A stretch of 64,000 bases of DNA from Amycolatopsis sp. cg9 (lineage in GTDB: Bacteria > Actinomycetota > Actinomycetes > Mycobacteriales > Pseudonocardiaceae): NCBI RefSeq assembly GCF_041346945.1, contig NZ_CP166850.1, forward strand, positions 1,922,001-1,986,000, in the 5' to 3' direction. The translations under genes were made by a program, and so were the position numbers. The notes beneath the pieces are model-generated. The model searched no databases. It saw nothing but the letters and a program-made list of their open reading frames with translations, and was not told the origin of the DNA. Positions 39,857-48,823 of this stretch are shown here, in pieces. How positions within the stretch are numbered: position 1 is the stretch's first letter; every line of letters starts with the position of its first letter.

Positions 39857-42307
39857 GTGGAGGACTCACGAGGGCGGCGGCTGCTGGGGCGGGTGACCGC
39901 CGGCACCCCTTCGCGCGAGAACCCGGTCACGCACGTAGCGGACCTCCCGGGGCGCGCGGCGGGTTACGCAGAGTGGCCGACGTGGGCGGATCCGGCGGTC
40001 GTCGCTGCGCTGCGTGACTGCGGCGTTTCGGCTCCTTGGGCACACCAGGCCGAAGCGGCTTCGCACGCGTACGAGGGCCGGCACGTCGTGATTTCGACCG
40101 GTACGGCGTCGGGCAAGTCGCTGGCGTACCAGCTGCCGGTGCTGTCGCGGCTGGCCGCGGGCGAGAAGGCGAACGCGCTGTACCTGTCCCCGACCAAGGC
40201 GCTGGGCGCGGACCAGCTGCGGTCGGTGTCCTCTTTGGACGTCCCGGGCGTGCGGGCGGCGTCGTTCGACGGGGACACCCCGATGGCGGAGCGCGACTGG
40301 GTGCGCGCGCACGCGAACTGGGTGTTCACCAACCCGGACATGCTGCACCGCGGCATCCTCTCCGCGCACGGGCGGTGGGCGACCTTCTTCCGGCGGCTCA
40401 GCTGCGTCGTGGTCGACGAGTGCCACAGCTACCGCGGCGTCTTCGGCTCGCACGTCGCCTTGTTGCTCCGCCGGCTGCGGCGGGTGGCCGAGCACTACGG
40501 CGCTTCGCCGGTGTTCGTGCTCGCTTCGGCGACAACGGCTTCGCCTGCTTCGTTCGCTTCGCGGTTGACGGGGGTGCCGTGCGTCGCCGTGACGGACGAC
40601 GCCTCTCCGCGCGGAGCCCGCACGGTCGTGCTGTGGGAGCCGCCGCTGCTGGAGGAGCTGACCGGGGAGAACGGCGCGCCGGTCCGGCGGTCGGCGGGTG
40701 CCGAGACGTCACGGATCCTCGCCGACCTCGTCCTCGAAGGGGCGCGGTCGCTGGCGTTCATCCGGTCGCGGCGCGGTGCGGAACTGGCCGCGCTGGGCGC
40801 GCGTCGCATACTGTCCGAAGTGGACCCGGTACTGGCGGAAACCGTTGCGGCGTACCGGTCCGGCTACCTTCCCGAGGAGCGTCGCGCCCTCGAGGCGGCG
40901 TTGTTGTCGGGGCGGCTGCTGGGCGTCGCGACGACGAACGCGTTGGAGCTGGGCGTCGACATCGCGGGGCTGGACGCGGTCGTGCTGGCCGGCTACCCGG
41001 GCACGCTCGCTTCGTTCTGGCAGCAGGCCGGGCGCGCGGGCCGCTCCGGTGATTCCGCGCTGGTGGTGTTCGTCGCGCGGGACGACCCGCTCGACACCTA
41101 CCTGGTGCACCACCCGGCGGCGCTGCTCGAGCGGCCGGTGGAGACGGCGGTGCTCGACCCCGCGAACCCGTACGTGCTGGCGCCGCAGCTCGCGTGCGCC
41201 GTGGCCGAGTTGCCGCTGACGCTTTCCGAGCTGGAGGTGTTCGGCGGCCCGGCGGCGCTGGAGGTGCTGGCCGAACTGGCGGAGCAGAAGCTGCTGCGGC
41301 GGCGGTCGAGCGGCTGGTACTGGACTTCGCGGGACCGGCCGCACGCCGAGGTCGGGATCCGCGGGACGGGCGGCGAGCAGATCGCGGTCGTCGAATCGGA
41401 CTCCGGCCGGATGCTGGGGACGGTCGACCCGGGCTCGGCGTGCTTCGCCGTCCACCCCGGCGCGGTGTACCTGCACCAGGGGTCGTCGTACGTCGTCGAC
41501 GAGCTGGACCTGGAGACCGGGCTGGCGCTGGTGCACGCGGAAAACCCGGACTGGACGACGACACCGCGCGAGATCGTGGACATTTCGGTGCTGAGCACCC
41601 AGGAGAAGCAGGACTTCGGCGGGGTGAGCGTCTGCCTCGGGGAGGTGGCCGTGACGTCGCAGGTCGTCGGGTACCTGCGACGCCGGCCGTCCGGGGAGGT
41701 ACTGGACCACACGCCGCTCGACCTGCCGGAGCAGAGCCTGCGGACACGGGCGGTCTGGTACACGGTTTCCGCCGAGTTGCTCGGCGGCTCTTCGGCCGAT
41801 GGCGTGGCGGGGACCGGGGGCCATCGGGTGGGGACCGAATCTGCGGGGCCGGTGGGGACCGGGGAGGAGACCCTGGCGAGCGGTCGGGGGCCCGCTCGCG
41901 AGGGTGGCAGGACACCGGGGGGTGCCGGATTGGTTCCGGCACGGGTCCCCGGTGCCCTGCATGCCGCCGAGCACGCGGCGATCGGCCTGCTACCGCTGTT
42001 CGCTACGTGCGACCGGTGGGACATCGGCGGGGTGAGTACCGCGTGGCACGACGACACCGGGGAGGCGACGGTGTTCGTGCATGACGGCCATCCCGGGGGT
42101 GCGGGATTCGCCGAACGCGGTTATGCCGCGATTGTCCCGTGGCTGGCCGCAACGCGGGAGGCGATCGTCTCCTGCGAGTGCCCGACGGGATGCCCGTCCT
42201 GCGTCCAGTCGCCGAAGTGCGGGAACGGCAACGATCCGCTGGACAAGGCGGGTGCGGTGGCCGTTCTGGAAACCGTGCTCGGGGCGTTGCGTCAACACGG
42301 GAGCTAG
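39857..42307 (+). CDS. DEAD-box helicase with DUF1998 domain, MrfA/YprA-like
   Basis: 816 residues. Superfamily 2 helicase: Walker A 'STGTASGKSLAYQLP' near 80-95, motif II DECH in 'VVVDECHSYRG', motif III 'LASATT', motif VI 'QQAGRAGRSG'. The C-terminal DUF1998 region carries four cysteines ('CECPTGCPSCVQSPKCGNGN') that bind metal in MrfA. B. subtilis MrfA repairs mitomycin C adducts with the nuclease MrfB; no mrfB-like gene is next to this one. GTG start at 39857 supported by the leaderless promoter. Homologue of the gene following cspA in M. tuberculosis (Rv3649). Confidence 0.88.
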   Translation: MEDSRGRRLLGRVTAGTPSRENPVTHVADLPGRAAGYAEWPTWADPAVVAALRDCGVSAPWAHQAEAASHAYEGRHVVISTGTASGKSLAYQLPVLSRLAAGEKANALYLSPTKALGADQLRSVSSLDVPGVRAASFDGDTPMAERDWVRAHANWVFTNPDMLHRGILSAHGRWATFFRRLSCVVVDECHSYRGVFGSHVALLLRRLRRVAEHYGASPVFVLASATTASPASFASRLTGVPCVAVTDDASPRGARTVVLWEPPLLEELTGENGAPVRRSAGAETSRILADLVLEGARSLAFIRSRRGAELAALGARRILSEVDPVLAETVAAYRSGYLPEERRALEAALLSGRLLGVATTNALELGVDIAGLDAVVLAGYPGTLASFWQQAGRAGRSGDSALVVFVARDDPLDTYLVHHPAALLERPVETAVLDPANPYVLAPQLACAVAELPLTLSELEVFGGPAALEVLAELAEQKLLRRRSSGWYWTSRDRPHAEVGIRGTGGEQIAVVESDSGRMLGTVDPGSACFAVHPGAVYLHQGSSYVVDELDLETGLALVHAENPDWTTTPREIVDISVLSTQEKQDFGGVSVCLGEVAVTSQVVGYLRRRPSGEVLDHTPLDLPEQSLRTRAVWYTVSAELLGGSSADGVAGTGGHRVGTESAGPVGTGEETLASGRGPAREGGRTPGGAGLVPARVPGALHAAEHAAIGLLPLFATCDRWDIGGVSTAWHDDTGEATVFVHDGHPGGAGFAERGYAAIVPWLAATREAIVSCECPTGCPSCVQSPKCGNGNDPLDKAGAVAVLETVLGALRQHGS

Positions 42308-42391
42308 AACGGCCACTTGGTGGTTCATGGAGTTGTGTCCTGCTCCGCCTCGACCGGGCTGGGACCGGCCGCGGGCGGTGGTTCGGGTGGT

Positions 42392-43009
42392 TCAGGCCGC
42401 GGTGGTCTGAACCAGCTGCGCGGCTTCGGCACCGGCCAGCGCACGGACGAGAACGTCGTGCACCTCGGCGGCGTCCGGCAGCTGCCAGCCGCAGACCTCG
42501 GGCTTGACGCGCCAGTGCACGACCCCGTGCTGGAACGGCGACGGCGGTAGCGGGATGTAGCTGTCCTTGCCGTGCCACTGGATGCCGGCCCGGGACGCCA
42601 GCTCGGCCGGCACGTGGTCGGCGACGGTGGTCAGGAAGAGCCAACGGCCATTCGGCAGCGCGATGATCGGCGCGGGGTGACCGAGGGCGCGCAGGAGACG
42701 GCAGGCACGCTTGCCGAGTTCGTCGTCGACCTCGATGGCGTCGAGGACGGTGCCGGTCGCGACGAGCAGGCTGTGGGTGCGGTCGGAGAACCAGGTGGCG
42801 ACCTCATGGGCGTGGGTGCCGATCTGCTCGCGCCAGGCTTCACTCGCCGGCACCGGACGGCGCCAGGTGAGGTCGTCGCCGCCGGCGAGCGGAGCGGGGT
42901 TGACGCCCGGGAGCACCGGCCAGCCACGCCAGGCGAGTCCGATCGCCTCCGCCCGCAGTTCGATGCGGAAGGCACCTCGCCAGCTGTCCGGCCAATTCGC
43001 GTCCAACAT
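42392..43009 (-). CDS. Prim-pol domain protein
   Basis: 205 residues, similar to the bifunctional DNA primase/polymerase N-terminal domain (prim-pol): 'AEAIGLAWRGWPVLPGVNP' at the start, then 'LLVATGTVLDAIEVDDELGKRACRLL' with an acidic pair and 'PNGRWLFLTTV'. The metal-binding Asp-x-Asp/His arrangement is only partly evident, so activity is uncertain; stand-alone versions of this domain are common in actinobacteria. Convergent with the helicase gene. Confidence 0.75.
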   Translation of the reverse strand: MLDANWPDSWRGAFRIELRAEAIGLAWRGWPVLPGVNPAPLAGGDDLTWRRPVPASEAWREQIGTHAHEVATWFSDRTHSLLVATGTVLDAIEVDDELGKRACRLLRALGHPAPIIALPNGRWLFLTTVADHVPAELASRAGIQWHGKDSYIPLPPSPFQHGVVHWRVKPEVCGWQLPDAAEVHDVLVRALAGAEAAQLVQTTAA

Positions 43010-43513
43010 TGTCTTCCTGCCTTAGGTTCCGGTTCTCCGCGACCCGCTGGACCCTGCCGTGGTGTCGCACATCTCACTTAACGGCAAGTTGCACATTGCC
43101 CGGAACCCCCGCGCGACAACCGGTGGTTACGAGGCGATGAACGCCCAGTGATCTCTACGCCCCGACCGAATCCGACGGCACGGATCGACGGCGAACGGCG
43201 ACCGCGGACGGACCGTTCGTCGTGCGAATCCCCAGGACAGGCCGCCCTCGCACCGGACGGGCGGTCGCCGCGGCGCCGCTGTTCGGCCCAGGTGAGCGGG
43301 GTGTTCGACCGCTCGCCGTGCATCAACGACCGCTGCCCGTGACGACGAGCCGCTCATCGTGAGGTCCAGACGAACAGCCGGTCATCGCCGCATACCGACC
43401 GGTCGGCGCGGCGAGCGGCAAGGCCCGCTTGCCGCCGCCGGGCGGGTGGCGGACACCTCCGCTCGCCGAGCGGAGGTCGGCCGAGGTTGGCCACCCACTG
43501 GCCAGCCGGCGCG
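43010..43513. other. 504-bp gap without a recognisable gene
   Basis: No frame has a convincing coding pattern and start. The sequence is GC-rich with scattered short inverted repeats. In M. tuberculosis this interval holds PE genes; none was found here. Confidence 0.5.
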
Positions 43514-43873
43514 TCACGGGGGCTGGCCGGTGGGGCCGGCGCGGGCGCGAGCTGACGGGCCGGGGAAGCCGGCGAGGCCGCCGGTCGGGGACTCGACCTC
43601 GATCAGGGCGTCGAGGCGTTGCCATCGGCACGTCAGGAGCTTCACTCCCATCCGGTCGGTGACCCACCTCGCGCGCTCGCAGGCCCGCGTCGGCCCCTCC
43701 GCCGCGTGGGAAGCCGCCGCCAGGGCTCCCAGGTCGGCTGCCGTCTCGGCTCGGTGGCGGGCGATCGTTGCTGCTCCCAGCCAGATGCCGAGGGTGGTCA
43801 CGCTCGTCAGCGCGGCCACGGCCAGTGCTGTCCAGATCGTGGCCGCTCCGCTGTCCGACCGGGGGTCAGCCAT
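43514..43873 (-). CDS. TadE/TadG-like pilus protein, Rv3654c type
   Basis: 119 residues with one N-terminal membrane helix ('GAATIWTALAVAALTSVTTLGIWLGAATI') preceded by a short polar leader, then 'ARHRAETAADLGALAAASHA', the repeating pattern of the helicase/secretion neighbourhood TadE-like family. Last gene of the tad operon; its start overlaps the end of the TadE gene by 8 bp. Expected to be a minor pseudopilin or assembly factor. Confidence 0.8.
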   Translation of the reverse strand: MADPRSDSGAATIWTALAVAALTSVTTLGIWLGAATIARHRAETAADLGALAAASHAAEGPTRACERARWVTDRMGVKLLTCRWQRLDALIEVESPTGGLAGFPGPSARARAGPTGQPP

Positions 43874-44219
43874 CTTCGGTCCTGGTGCCCGGCTCGGCTA
43901 CCGCGTAGGCCGTCGCGTTCAGGTGGACTGCCGGGAGGAGGCCGCCGGCTGGTTGGGCTGTCACCTTCACCGTTATCGCATCGCCGGTCTGGTCGATGGT
44001 GAGGTTCGCGCCCGTGGGGGCGATCTGGTGGACGGCCGCCGCTGCTTGTTCAGGTTGGCCTCTCGAGAGGAGCCTCGCTGCCTCGCGGGCCGCGTCGGTG
44101 CAGCGGAGCTGGCTCGTAAAGGCCGTCAGGGCCGCTACCAGCAGCACCGTTGTCACCGTCAGGCCGGCCAAGCCGAGGGCCGCTTCGACCGTCACCGCGC
44201 CTTCGTCGCGGCGGGTCAT
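43866..44219 (-). CDS. TadE-family pilus protein
   Basis: 117 residues starting MTRRDEGAVTVEAALGLAGL: a prepilin-like leader with Glu (E12) before a membrane helix, the TadE pattern. Then 'CTDAAREAARLLSRG', a common TadE block. Overlaps the pilin-like gene upstream as ATGA and the Rv3654c-type gene downstream. Probably a minor pilin. Corresponds to Rv3655c by gene order. Confidence 0.82.
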   Translation of the reverse strand: MTRRDEGAVTVEAALGLAGLTVTTVLLVAALTAFTSQLRCTDAAREAARLLSRGQPEQAAAAVHQIAPTGANLTIDQTGDAITVKVTAQPAGGLLPAVHLNATAYAVAEPGTRTEDG

Positions 44220-44392
44220 GACGGCACCGTCAGCGCCTTCATGACCAGGTTCGTCAGCCACGAGACCACCGAGTCCCCGGTGAGCAGTGCGTAGAGGACA
44301 GCGGCGAACGCCGCGACAGCCACGGTGACGATCGCGTATTCGACGGTCGTGGAGCCGTCGTCCGAGCGGGGGCGGCGGTTGAACGCGCGCAT
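44216..44392 (-). CDS. Flp pilin-like protein, DUF4244
   Basis: 58 residues. 'SDDGSTTVEYAIVTVAVAAFAAVLYALL' is a type IVb prepilin motif: cleavage before a hydrophobic helix with Glu at +5 and Tyr at +6, as in Flp pilins. DUF4244 proteins hold this place in actinobacterial tad loci (Rv3656c). Likely the major pilin. The stop overlaps the TadE start by 4 bp. Confidence 0.85.
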   Translation of the reverse strand: MRAFNRRPRSDDGSTTVEYAIVTVAVAAFAAVLYALLTGDSVVSWLTNLVMKALTVPS

Positions 44393-44416
44393 GGGTCTTC
44401 CCTTCAGTACTGGTGG

Positions 44417-45127
44417 TCAGAAGAGCGGGCCGAGGTGGCCGGCCAGGCCGAGGACGACCGGCAATACGCCCAGGCAGAAGAAGGCGGGCAGGAAACACAC
44501 GCCCACCGGCAGGGCGAGCGCCACCCCGGCCCGTTCGGCGCGTTCCTCCGCTTCCGCGGCCAGTTCGTCGCGGAACCGGACGGCGAGGTCGGCGGCCGCC
44601 GTCGCGAAGGCCGCGCCCGAGCGGGACGTCCGGGTGGCCGCGCCCGCCAGCTCGGCGAGGCCTGGGGTGGTGCGCACCGGTTCCCACGCCTCTTCCGGGC
44701 GGGAACCGAGGGTCAAGAGGCCGGCGGTCGAGCGCAGTGCCTCGCCCGCTTCGGCAGGCGCGGTGTCGGCGACGGCGTCGAGCGCCGAAGGAACCGGTAG
44801 CCCGGCTCGCAGGCAGGCCGCCAGGAGGTCGAGCGTTCCCGCGAGCCGGAGCCTGGTCGCGATGTCCGTCGTCGGCGCGCGTGGCCGGCGGGTGCGGCGG
44901 ATCGCCCACCAGCCGGTGGCGGTCACCGTCGCGCCCAGCGTCCCCCCGGCCACTCCGCCGACCAGCACCGCCGTCGACAGGCCACCCAACGCCGTCGCGA
45001 CCGGACCTATCGCTCGTGGCCATTTGCGGGCGAGTGCGAGCTGCGGTTGGTCGAAGCGTCGTGCTGCGGTGTCGTCCGGCCAGATGAGCAGGGCCGAGGC
45101 GACGAGTACGAGTGCGGCCGCGTTCAT
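44417..45127 (-). CDS. Tad inner-membrane platform protein, TadC-like
   Basis: 236 residues, T2SSF/GspF family. Membrane helices near 1-20, 50-85 and the C-terminus ('LPVGVCFLPAFFCLGVLPVVLGL'), with a cytoplasmic helical bundle between ('LDLLAACLRAGLPVPSALDAVAD'). The start overlaps the TadB end by 4 bp (ATGA). Works with TadB and the ATPase TadA to assemble Flp pili. Corresponds to Rv3657c by order. Confidence 0.85.
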   Translation of the reverse strand: MNAAALVLVASALLIWPDDTAARRFDQPQLALARKWPRAIGPVATALGGLSTAVLVGGVAGGTLGATVTATGWWAIRRTRRPRAPTTDIATRLRLAGTLDLLAACLRAGLPVPSALDAVADTAPAEAGEALRSTAGLLTLGSRPEEAWEPVRTTPGLAELAGAATRTSRSGAAFATAAADLAVRFRDELAAEAEERAERAGVALALPVGVCFLPAFFCLGVLPVVLGLAGHLGPLF

Positions 45128-45882
45128 CGGACGCGCGCCCGTCCGGTCAGTGCGCGGCACCACGCCGTTCCCGCCCAGAGCAGGACGCTGCCGGCGATCA
45201 GCAGCAGCTGACCCGGGGTGCTCCCGGCCAGCACGGACAGTGGGGCCGCGCCCATGGCCTGCCCGAGGAGCAGGCACAGCGCCGGGAGGCCGGTGAGCAC
45301 TGCCGCGCTCGCCCGGGGACCGGCCAGCTTCGCGCGCATCCGGCGGGCGAGCGCCAGACCCGCTTCGGCGTCGCGGCGGGCCGCGTCGAGGACGTCGGCC
45401 ATCGGCAAGCCGTAGCGCTTGCCGAGCGTCCAGGTCGCCGCCAGTTCGGGCAGGGCCGGTGCGTGCAGTCCGCTGTCGAGGCGGGCCGCCGTCGCCAAAG
45501 CGCGGAGGTCGTTCGCCAGCGCCGGGACGACGTCCGCGGCCGCTTCCGCCGCGGTGACCGGGTGGGCGCCGGAGCGCAGCTCGGCCACCATCGTCCGCAA
45601 CGCGGTCGCGGTGTGCGCGGCCATCGCCAGCTCCGCGGTGGCGCGCCGGTGGGCACGCCACTCCTGGCGCCACGCCAGCGTCAGGAGGCCGGCGGCGATC
45701 GCGCCGCCTACTCCGGCCAGCAGCCCGGCGAGTGCAGTGGGGAGCAGCCACCGGACGACGCGCCACACGTCGGGAACGCGGATCGGTGTGGGTGGCTCGA
45801 CCGCCGCCTGGAGCCGGTTCGGCGGCGCCGGCCAGCACGCCAGCGCCGCGCCGACGCACAGCGGGAGCCACGCCGTGATCAC
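45124..45882 (-). CDS. Tad inner-membrane platform protein, TadB-like
   Basis: 252 residues, T2SSF family, with helices at about 5-20, 45-75, 190-210 and 220-245. The GTG at 45882 is preferred because GAGGAGG stands 7 bases before it; the frame is open to 45939. Follows tadA by 64 bp. Paired with the TadC-like protein to form the platform of the pilus machine. Confidence 0.83.
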   Translation of the reverse strand: MITAWLPLCVGAALACWPAPPNRLQAAVEPPTPIRVPDVWRVVRWLLPTALAGLLAGVGGAIAAGLLTLAWRQEWRAHRRATAELAMAAHTATALRTMVAELRSGAHPVTAAEAAADVVPALANDLRALATAARLDSGLHAPALPELAATWTLGKRYGLPMADVLDAARRDAEAGLALARRMRAKLAGPRASAAVLTGLPALCLLLGQAMGAAPLSVLAGSTPGQLLLIAGSVLLWAGTAWCRALTGRARVR

Positions 45883-45946
45883 CGGCGCCTCCTCGGTTCG
45901 CGCGGGAAAGCGTTGACCAGCAAGGAAATTCGTAACCACACGAGGG

Positions 45947-47098
45947 TCAGCACGCGATCGCCCCCGAAGTCGCGAACAGGTGGCGGTCGATCGTCCAGCG
46001 GCCCGCGCGCCACACCGGCACCACCCGGGCCCGGCCGTGTTCGGTGCGGAGGACGCCCACCTCGGCGAGGCGACGGCGGCCGCCCTCCTCGCGTCGCATG
46101 TGCAGGACCACGCGGATCGCCGCGACCAGCTGGCTGTGCACGGCGTCGCGGCCGAGGCCGCCCAGTGCGGCCAGTGCCTCGATGCGGGCGGGCACCTCCG
46201 CCGGGGAGTTCGCGTGGACCGTGCAGGCGCCGCCGTCGTGGCCCGTGTTCAACGCGGTGAGCAACGCGCCGACCTCGGCGCCGCGCACCTCGCCGACGAC
46301 CAGCCGGTCGGGGCGCATGCGCAGCGCCTGGCGCACCAGCTCGGGCAGGCCGACCGCGCCCGCACCCTCCACATTGGCCGGACGAGCGACCAGGCTGACG
46401 AACTGCGGGTGCGCGGGCTGCAGCTCGCCGGCGTCCTCGACGCAGACGATCCGCTCGTTCGGGTCGACCGCGCCGAGCAGGGCGGCGAGGAGCGTGGTCT
46501 TGCCCGCGCCCGTCCCGCCGGTGACGAGGAACGCCATCCGCCGCGTGACGACGGTCTGCAGCAGCTTCGCGCCCTCCGCGTCGAACGCGCCGAGGGTGCG
46601 GAGCGCCGCGAGGTCGTGCGTTGCCGGGCGGAGGACGCGGAGGGACAGGCAGGTGCCCGCCGCCGCGATGGGCGGGAGGACGGCGTGCACGCGGATCCGG
46701 CCGTGCGGACCGGAGCCGGGGAGCCAGCCGTCCACATAGGGCTGGGCGTCGTCGAGGCGGCGGCCCGCGGCGAGGGCGAGGCGCTGGGCCAGCCTGCGGA
46801 CGGCTTCCTCGTCGGTGAAGCGGACGGTGGTGCGAGTGAGGCCGCCGGGGCCGTCCGTCCAGACCTCGCCCGGGCCGGTCACGAGCACGTCGGTGGTCGC
46901 CGGGTCCTCGAGGAGCGGGGCCAGCGGGCCGGCGCCGATGAACTCGTCGCGGGCTTGGCGGGCCGCGACGAGGACGGCGTCGTGACCGAGGGCGCCGCCT
47001 GCCTCGGCGCGGACGGCGGTGGCGACGGCGACCGGGTCGGCCTGACGGCGGTCGCCGGCGAGGCGGTTGCGGACGCGGTCCACGAAGTCGGTCGTCAT
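45947..47098 (-). CDS. tadA: Tad secretion ATPase, TadA/CpaF family
   Basis: 383 residues. Hexameric type II/IV secretion ATPase that powers Flp pilus assembly. Walker A 'VTGGTGAGKTTLL', Asp box 'ERIVCVEDAGEL', Walker B 'LRMRPDRLVVGEVRGAEVGALL' and His box 'GHDGGACTVHANSPAEV' are all intact. ATG at 47098 (MTTDFVDRV). The frame extends upstream into a Pro-rich repeat region without coding support. Confidence 0.9.
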   Translation of the reverse strand: MTTDFVDRVRNRLAGDRRQADPVAVATAVRAEAGGALGHDAVLVAARQARDEFIGAGPLAPLLEDPATTDVLVTGPGEVWTDGPGGLTRTTVRFTDEEAVRRLAQRLALAAGRRLDDAQPYVDGWLPGSGPHGRIRVHAVLPPIAAAGTCLSLRVLRPATHDLAALRTLGAFDAEGAKLLQTVVTRRMAFLVTGGTGAGKTTLLAALLGAVDPNERIVCVEDAGELQPAHPQFVSLVARPANVEGAGAVGLPELVRQALRMRPDRLVVGEVRGAEVGALLTALNTGHDGGACTVHANSPAEVPARIEALAALGGLGRDAVHSQLVAAIRVVLHMRREEGGRRRLAEVGVLRTEHGRARVVPVWRAGRWTIDRHLFATSGAIAC

Positions 47099-47159
47099 GG
47101 GCTCACCGCCTTGGTCGGGTGGGTCGGGGTGGACTGGGCTGGTGGAGGCGGCAGGCGTG

Positions 47160-47493
47160 CCGGGGGCGGTGGCGGGGTGGCCTGGACCGTGACCCGGGTG
47201 CCCGTCCGCGGGTGGGGCGGCAGGGTGGCCTGGGCCGTGACGCGGGTGCCCGGCTGTGGCGGGAATGGCAGCAGTGCCGGGGAGGGCGCCGCCGGGGTAC
47301 TTCGGCGACACGGATGCCCGCCGCCCGTGGGTGGAACGGCAACAGCGCCGGGGAGGGCGGCGGGGTGGCCTGGACCGTGACGCGGGTGCCCGCCGCCCGT
47401 GGGTGGGACGGCAACGGCGCCGGGGACGGTGGCGGGGCGGACTGGAACGTGACGCGGGTGCCCGCCCGTGGTGGGGGTGGCAGCAGTGTCAGG
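47160..47493. repeat. Imperfect tandem repeat between ssd and tadA
   Basis: Five copies of a core like CCGTGACGCGGGTGCCCG begin near 47187, 47235, 47306, 47374 and 47447, 48 to 73 bp apart, joined by GGTGGGxxGGCAxCxGCGCCGGGGA-type linkers. Together they fill most of the 477-bp gap. In the tadA frame they would read as His/Pro/Gly-rich repeats, but no start supports that. Confidence 0.75.
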
Positions 47494-47575
47494 AAGCTCT
47501 TTGCGCTTGCCGGGCCGCGGGTGGCCAGGGTCAGGAGGGTGGGTAGGAAGAGGTCGCCGACCCTCGTCGGGGTGG

Positions 47576-48649
47576 TCATCGGGTGGCCGCCCGGGCTTCG
47601 CGGCGGGCTGCTGTCAGTACTCGGGCTGCTGCTTTGGCTACCGGGCCCGTTGGTTTGGCCGGGAACTCGCCGCGCTCGACTGCTGCTGGGAGGCCTCGCT
47701 CCGGGGGCATCGCGGCCAGGAGGGGTGGGCCGAGGAGGCCTGCTGCTCGGGCCTGTCCGGCGTCGGTGCTCGACCGTCCACACGCGACGACGCCGGTTCG
47801 GGCCGTCAGCTCCGACAGGCGGCGCAACACCTGCTTCGCCGCCATGCACGCGCGGAGCTCGACCGGGACCACCAGGACCACCAGGTCGGCCACCGCAACC
47901 GCTTCCGCGGCCGCGTCGGTGAGGGTGCGGGGGAGGTCGCAGACCACCGTGCGGCCCGAGCGGCGGCCCGCGGAGAGGACCGCCGACAGTGATTCGACCG
48001 ATGGGCCTTCGCCCTCGGGGCCGCAGGCCAGCACCGGCAGGCTGCCGCCTCGGTGCCTTCGCCGTGGGAGGGTCGCGGCCAGCGATGGCAGCGAGACGCG
48101 GCCCGTCAGGCGTACGTCCGACCAGCGTGGGCCGGGGGCTTTTTCCAAGCCGAGCAACACATCCAGGCCGCCGCCGAGCGGGTCGCAGTCGACCAGCAGG
48201 GCGCCGCCGGGCTCTCGGTCGGCCGCCAGTGCCAGCGTCGCCGCGAAGACGGATGCGCCCGCGCCACCCCGGCCGCCGACCACGCCGAGCACCAGGCCGG
48301 CTTCTTCCGCCGGGGTTTCGACGACGTCGGCGAACGCGCCGGCCAGCTCGGTCTCCTCGTCCGGCAACGAGATCACGCGCTCGACGCCGCCGCGGAACGC
48401 GTGCTGCCACGTCTCCGGTCCCGGACTGCCCTTGCAGACCAGGAGGATCCCGCGGCGCCGGGGCAGCGCCGGTGGCAGGCGCACGGCTTCTTCGTCGAGG
48501 ACCACCAGGGGCGCGCGGGCCCAGTGGCCCTGCGCCGCGGTCAGGTCCGGTGCCCGGTCGAGCTCGCAGCCCGCGACCGCCGCCACGCGCAGTATCTCGT
48601 CGAGCACGGTTTCGTCCGCGGCGACCACCAGCGGTCGTTCCCCCGTCAT
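47576..48649 (-). CDS. ssd: Septum site-determining protein Ssd, MinD/CpaE-like
   Basis: 357 residues. A receiver-like N-terminal region (1-115) followed by a deviant-Walker MinD/ParA domain: 'VLGVVGGRGGAGASVFAATLALA' with GGxGAS in the place of GKGGxGKT, and 'LLVDCDPLGGGLDVLLG'. Same place as Rv3660c (Ssd), which affects septation, and as CpaE/TadZ, which localise the pilus machine. ATG at 48649 with GGAGG 5 bases upstream. Probably first gene of the tad operon, though the repeat-filled gap separates it from tadA. Confidence 0.87.
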   Translation of the reverse strand: MTGERPLVVAADETVLDEILRVAAVAGCELDRAPDLTAAQGHWARAPLVVLDEEAVRLPPALPRRRGILLVCKGSPGPETWQHAFRGGVERVISLPDEETELAGAFADVVETPAEEAGLVLGVVGGRGGAGASVFAATLALAADREPGGALLVDCDPLGGGLDVLLGLEKAPGPRWSDVRLTGRVSLPSLAATLPRRRHRGGSLPVLACGPEGEGPSVESLSAVLSAGRRSGRTVVCDLPRTLTDAAAEAVAVADLVVLVVPVELRACMAAKQVLRRLSELTARTGVVACGRSSTDAGQARAAGLLGPPLLAAMPPERGLPAAVERGEFPAKPTGPVAKAAARVLTAARREARAATR

Positions 48650-48742
48650 GCGTTCCTCCCCCGTCGTCGGTGCGGGCCGTGGGTGGCCCGGCTTCCACCG
48701 TCGCGGGCGGGGGCACGGGGCACAACGGGTCGGGCGGCGGGC

Positions 48743-48769
48743 TGTGGACAACCCGGGTGCTGTGGACAA
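48743..48769 (-). promoter_or_regulatory. Two perfect DnaA boxes upstream of ssd
   Basis: TTGTCCACA on the minus strand at 48743-48751 and again at 48761-48769, same orientation, 18 bp start to start. They lie 94-120 bp ahead of the ssd start. Confidence 0.65.
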
Positions 48770-48800
48770 CTTCCGCCAGGGACGGGCTCGCGAACCGGTT

Positions 48801-48823
48801 TTGTCGGTGGGCTGTGGCAGGAT
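48801..48823 (+). promoter_or_regulatory. Orphan PafBC-type promoter
   Basis: TTGTCGGTG (48801-48809), eight bases, CAGGAT (48818-48823), on the plus strand. No proper gene follows: the first GTG (48844) opens only 34 codons before a stop, and the HAD gene starts 385 bp later. Confidence 0.55.

Noticed and set aside
43010..43513. A cold-shock gene in the topA-helicase-tad interval, as in M. tuberculosis
   Set aside because: No frame in the gap gives the KWFN...GFGFI pattern of cold-shock proteins.
47103..47311. Pro/His-rich N-terminal extension of TadA
   Set aside because: It is just the translation of the tandem repeat; there is no supported start and TadA proteins begin at the domain seen from 47098.
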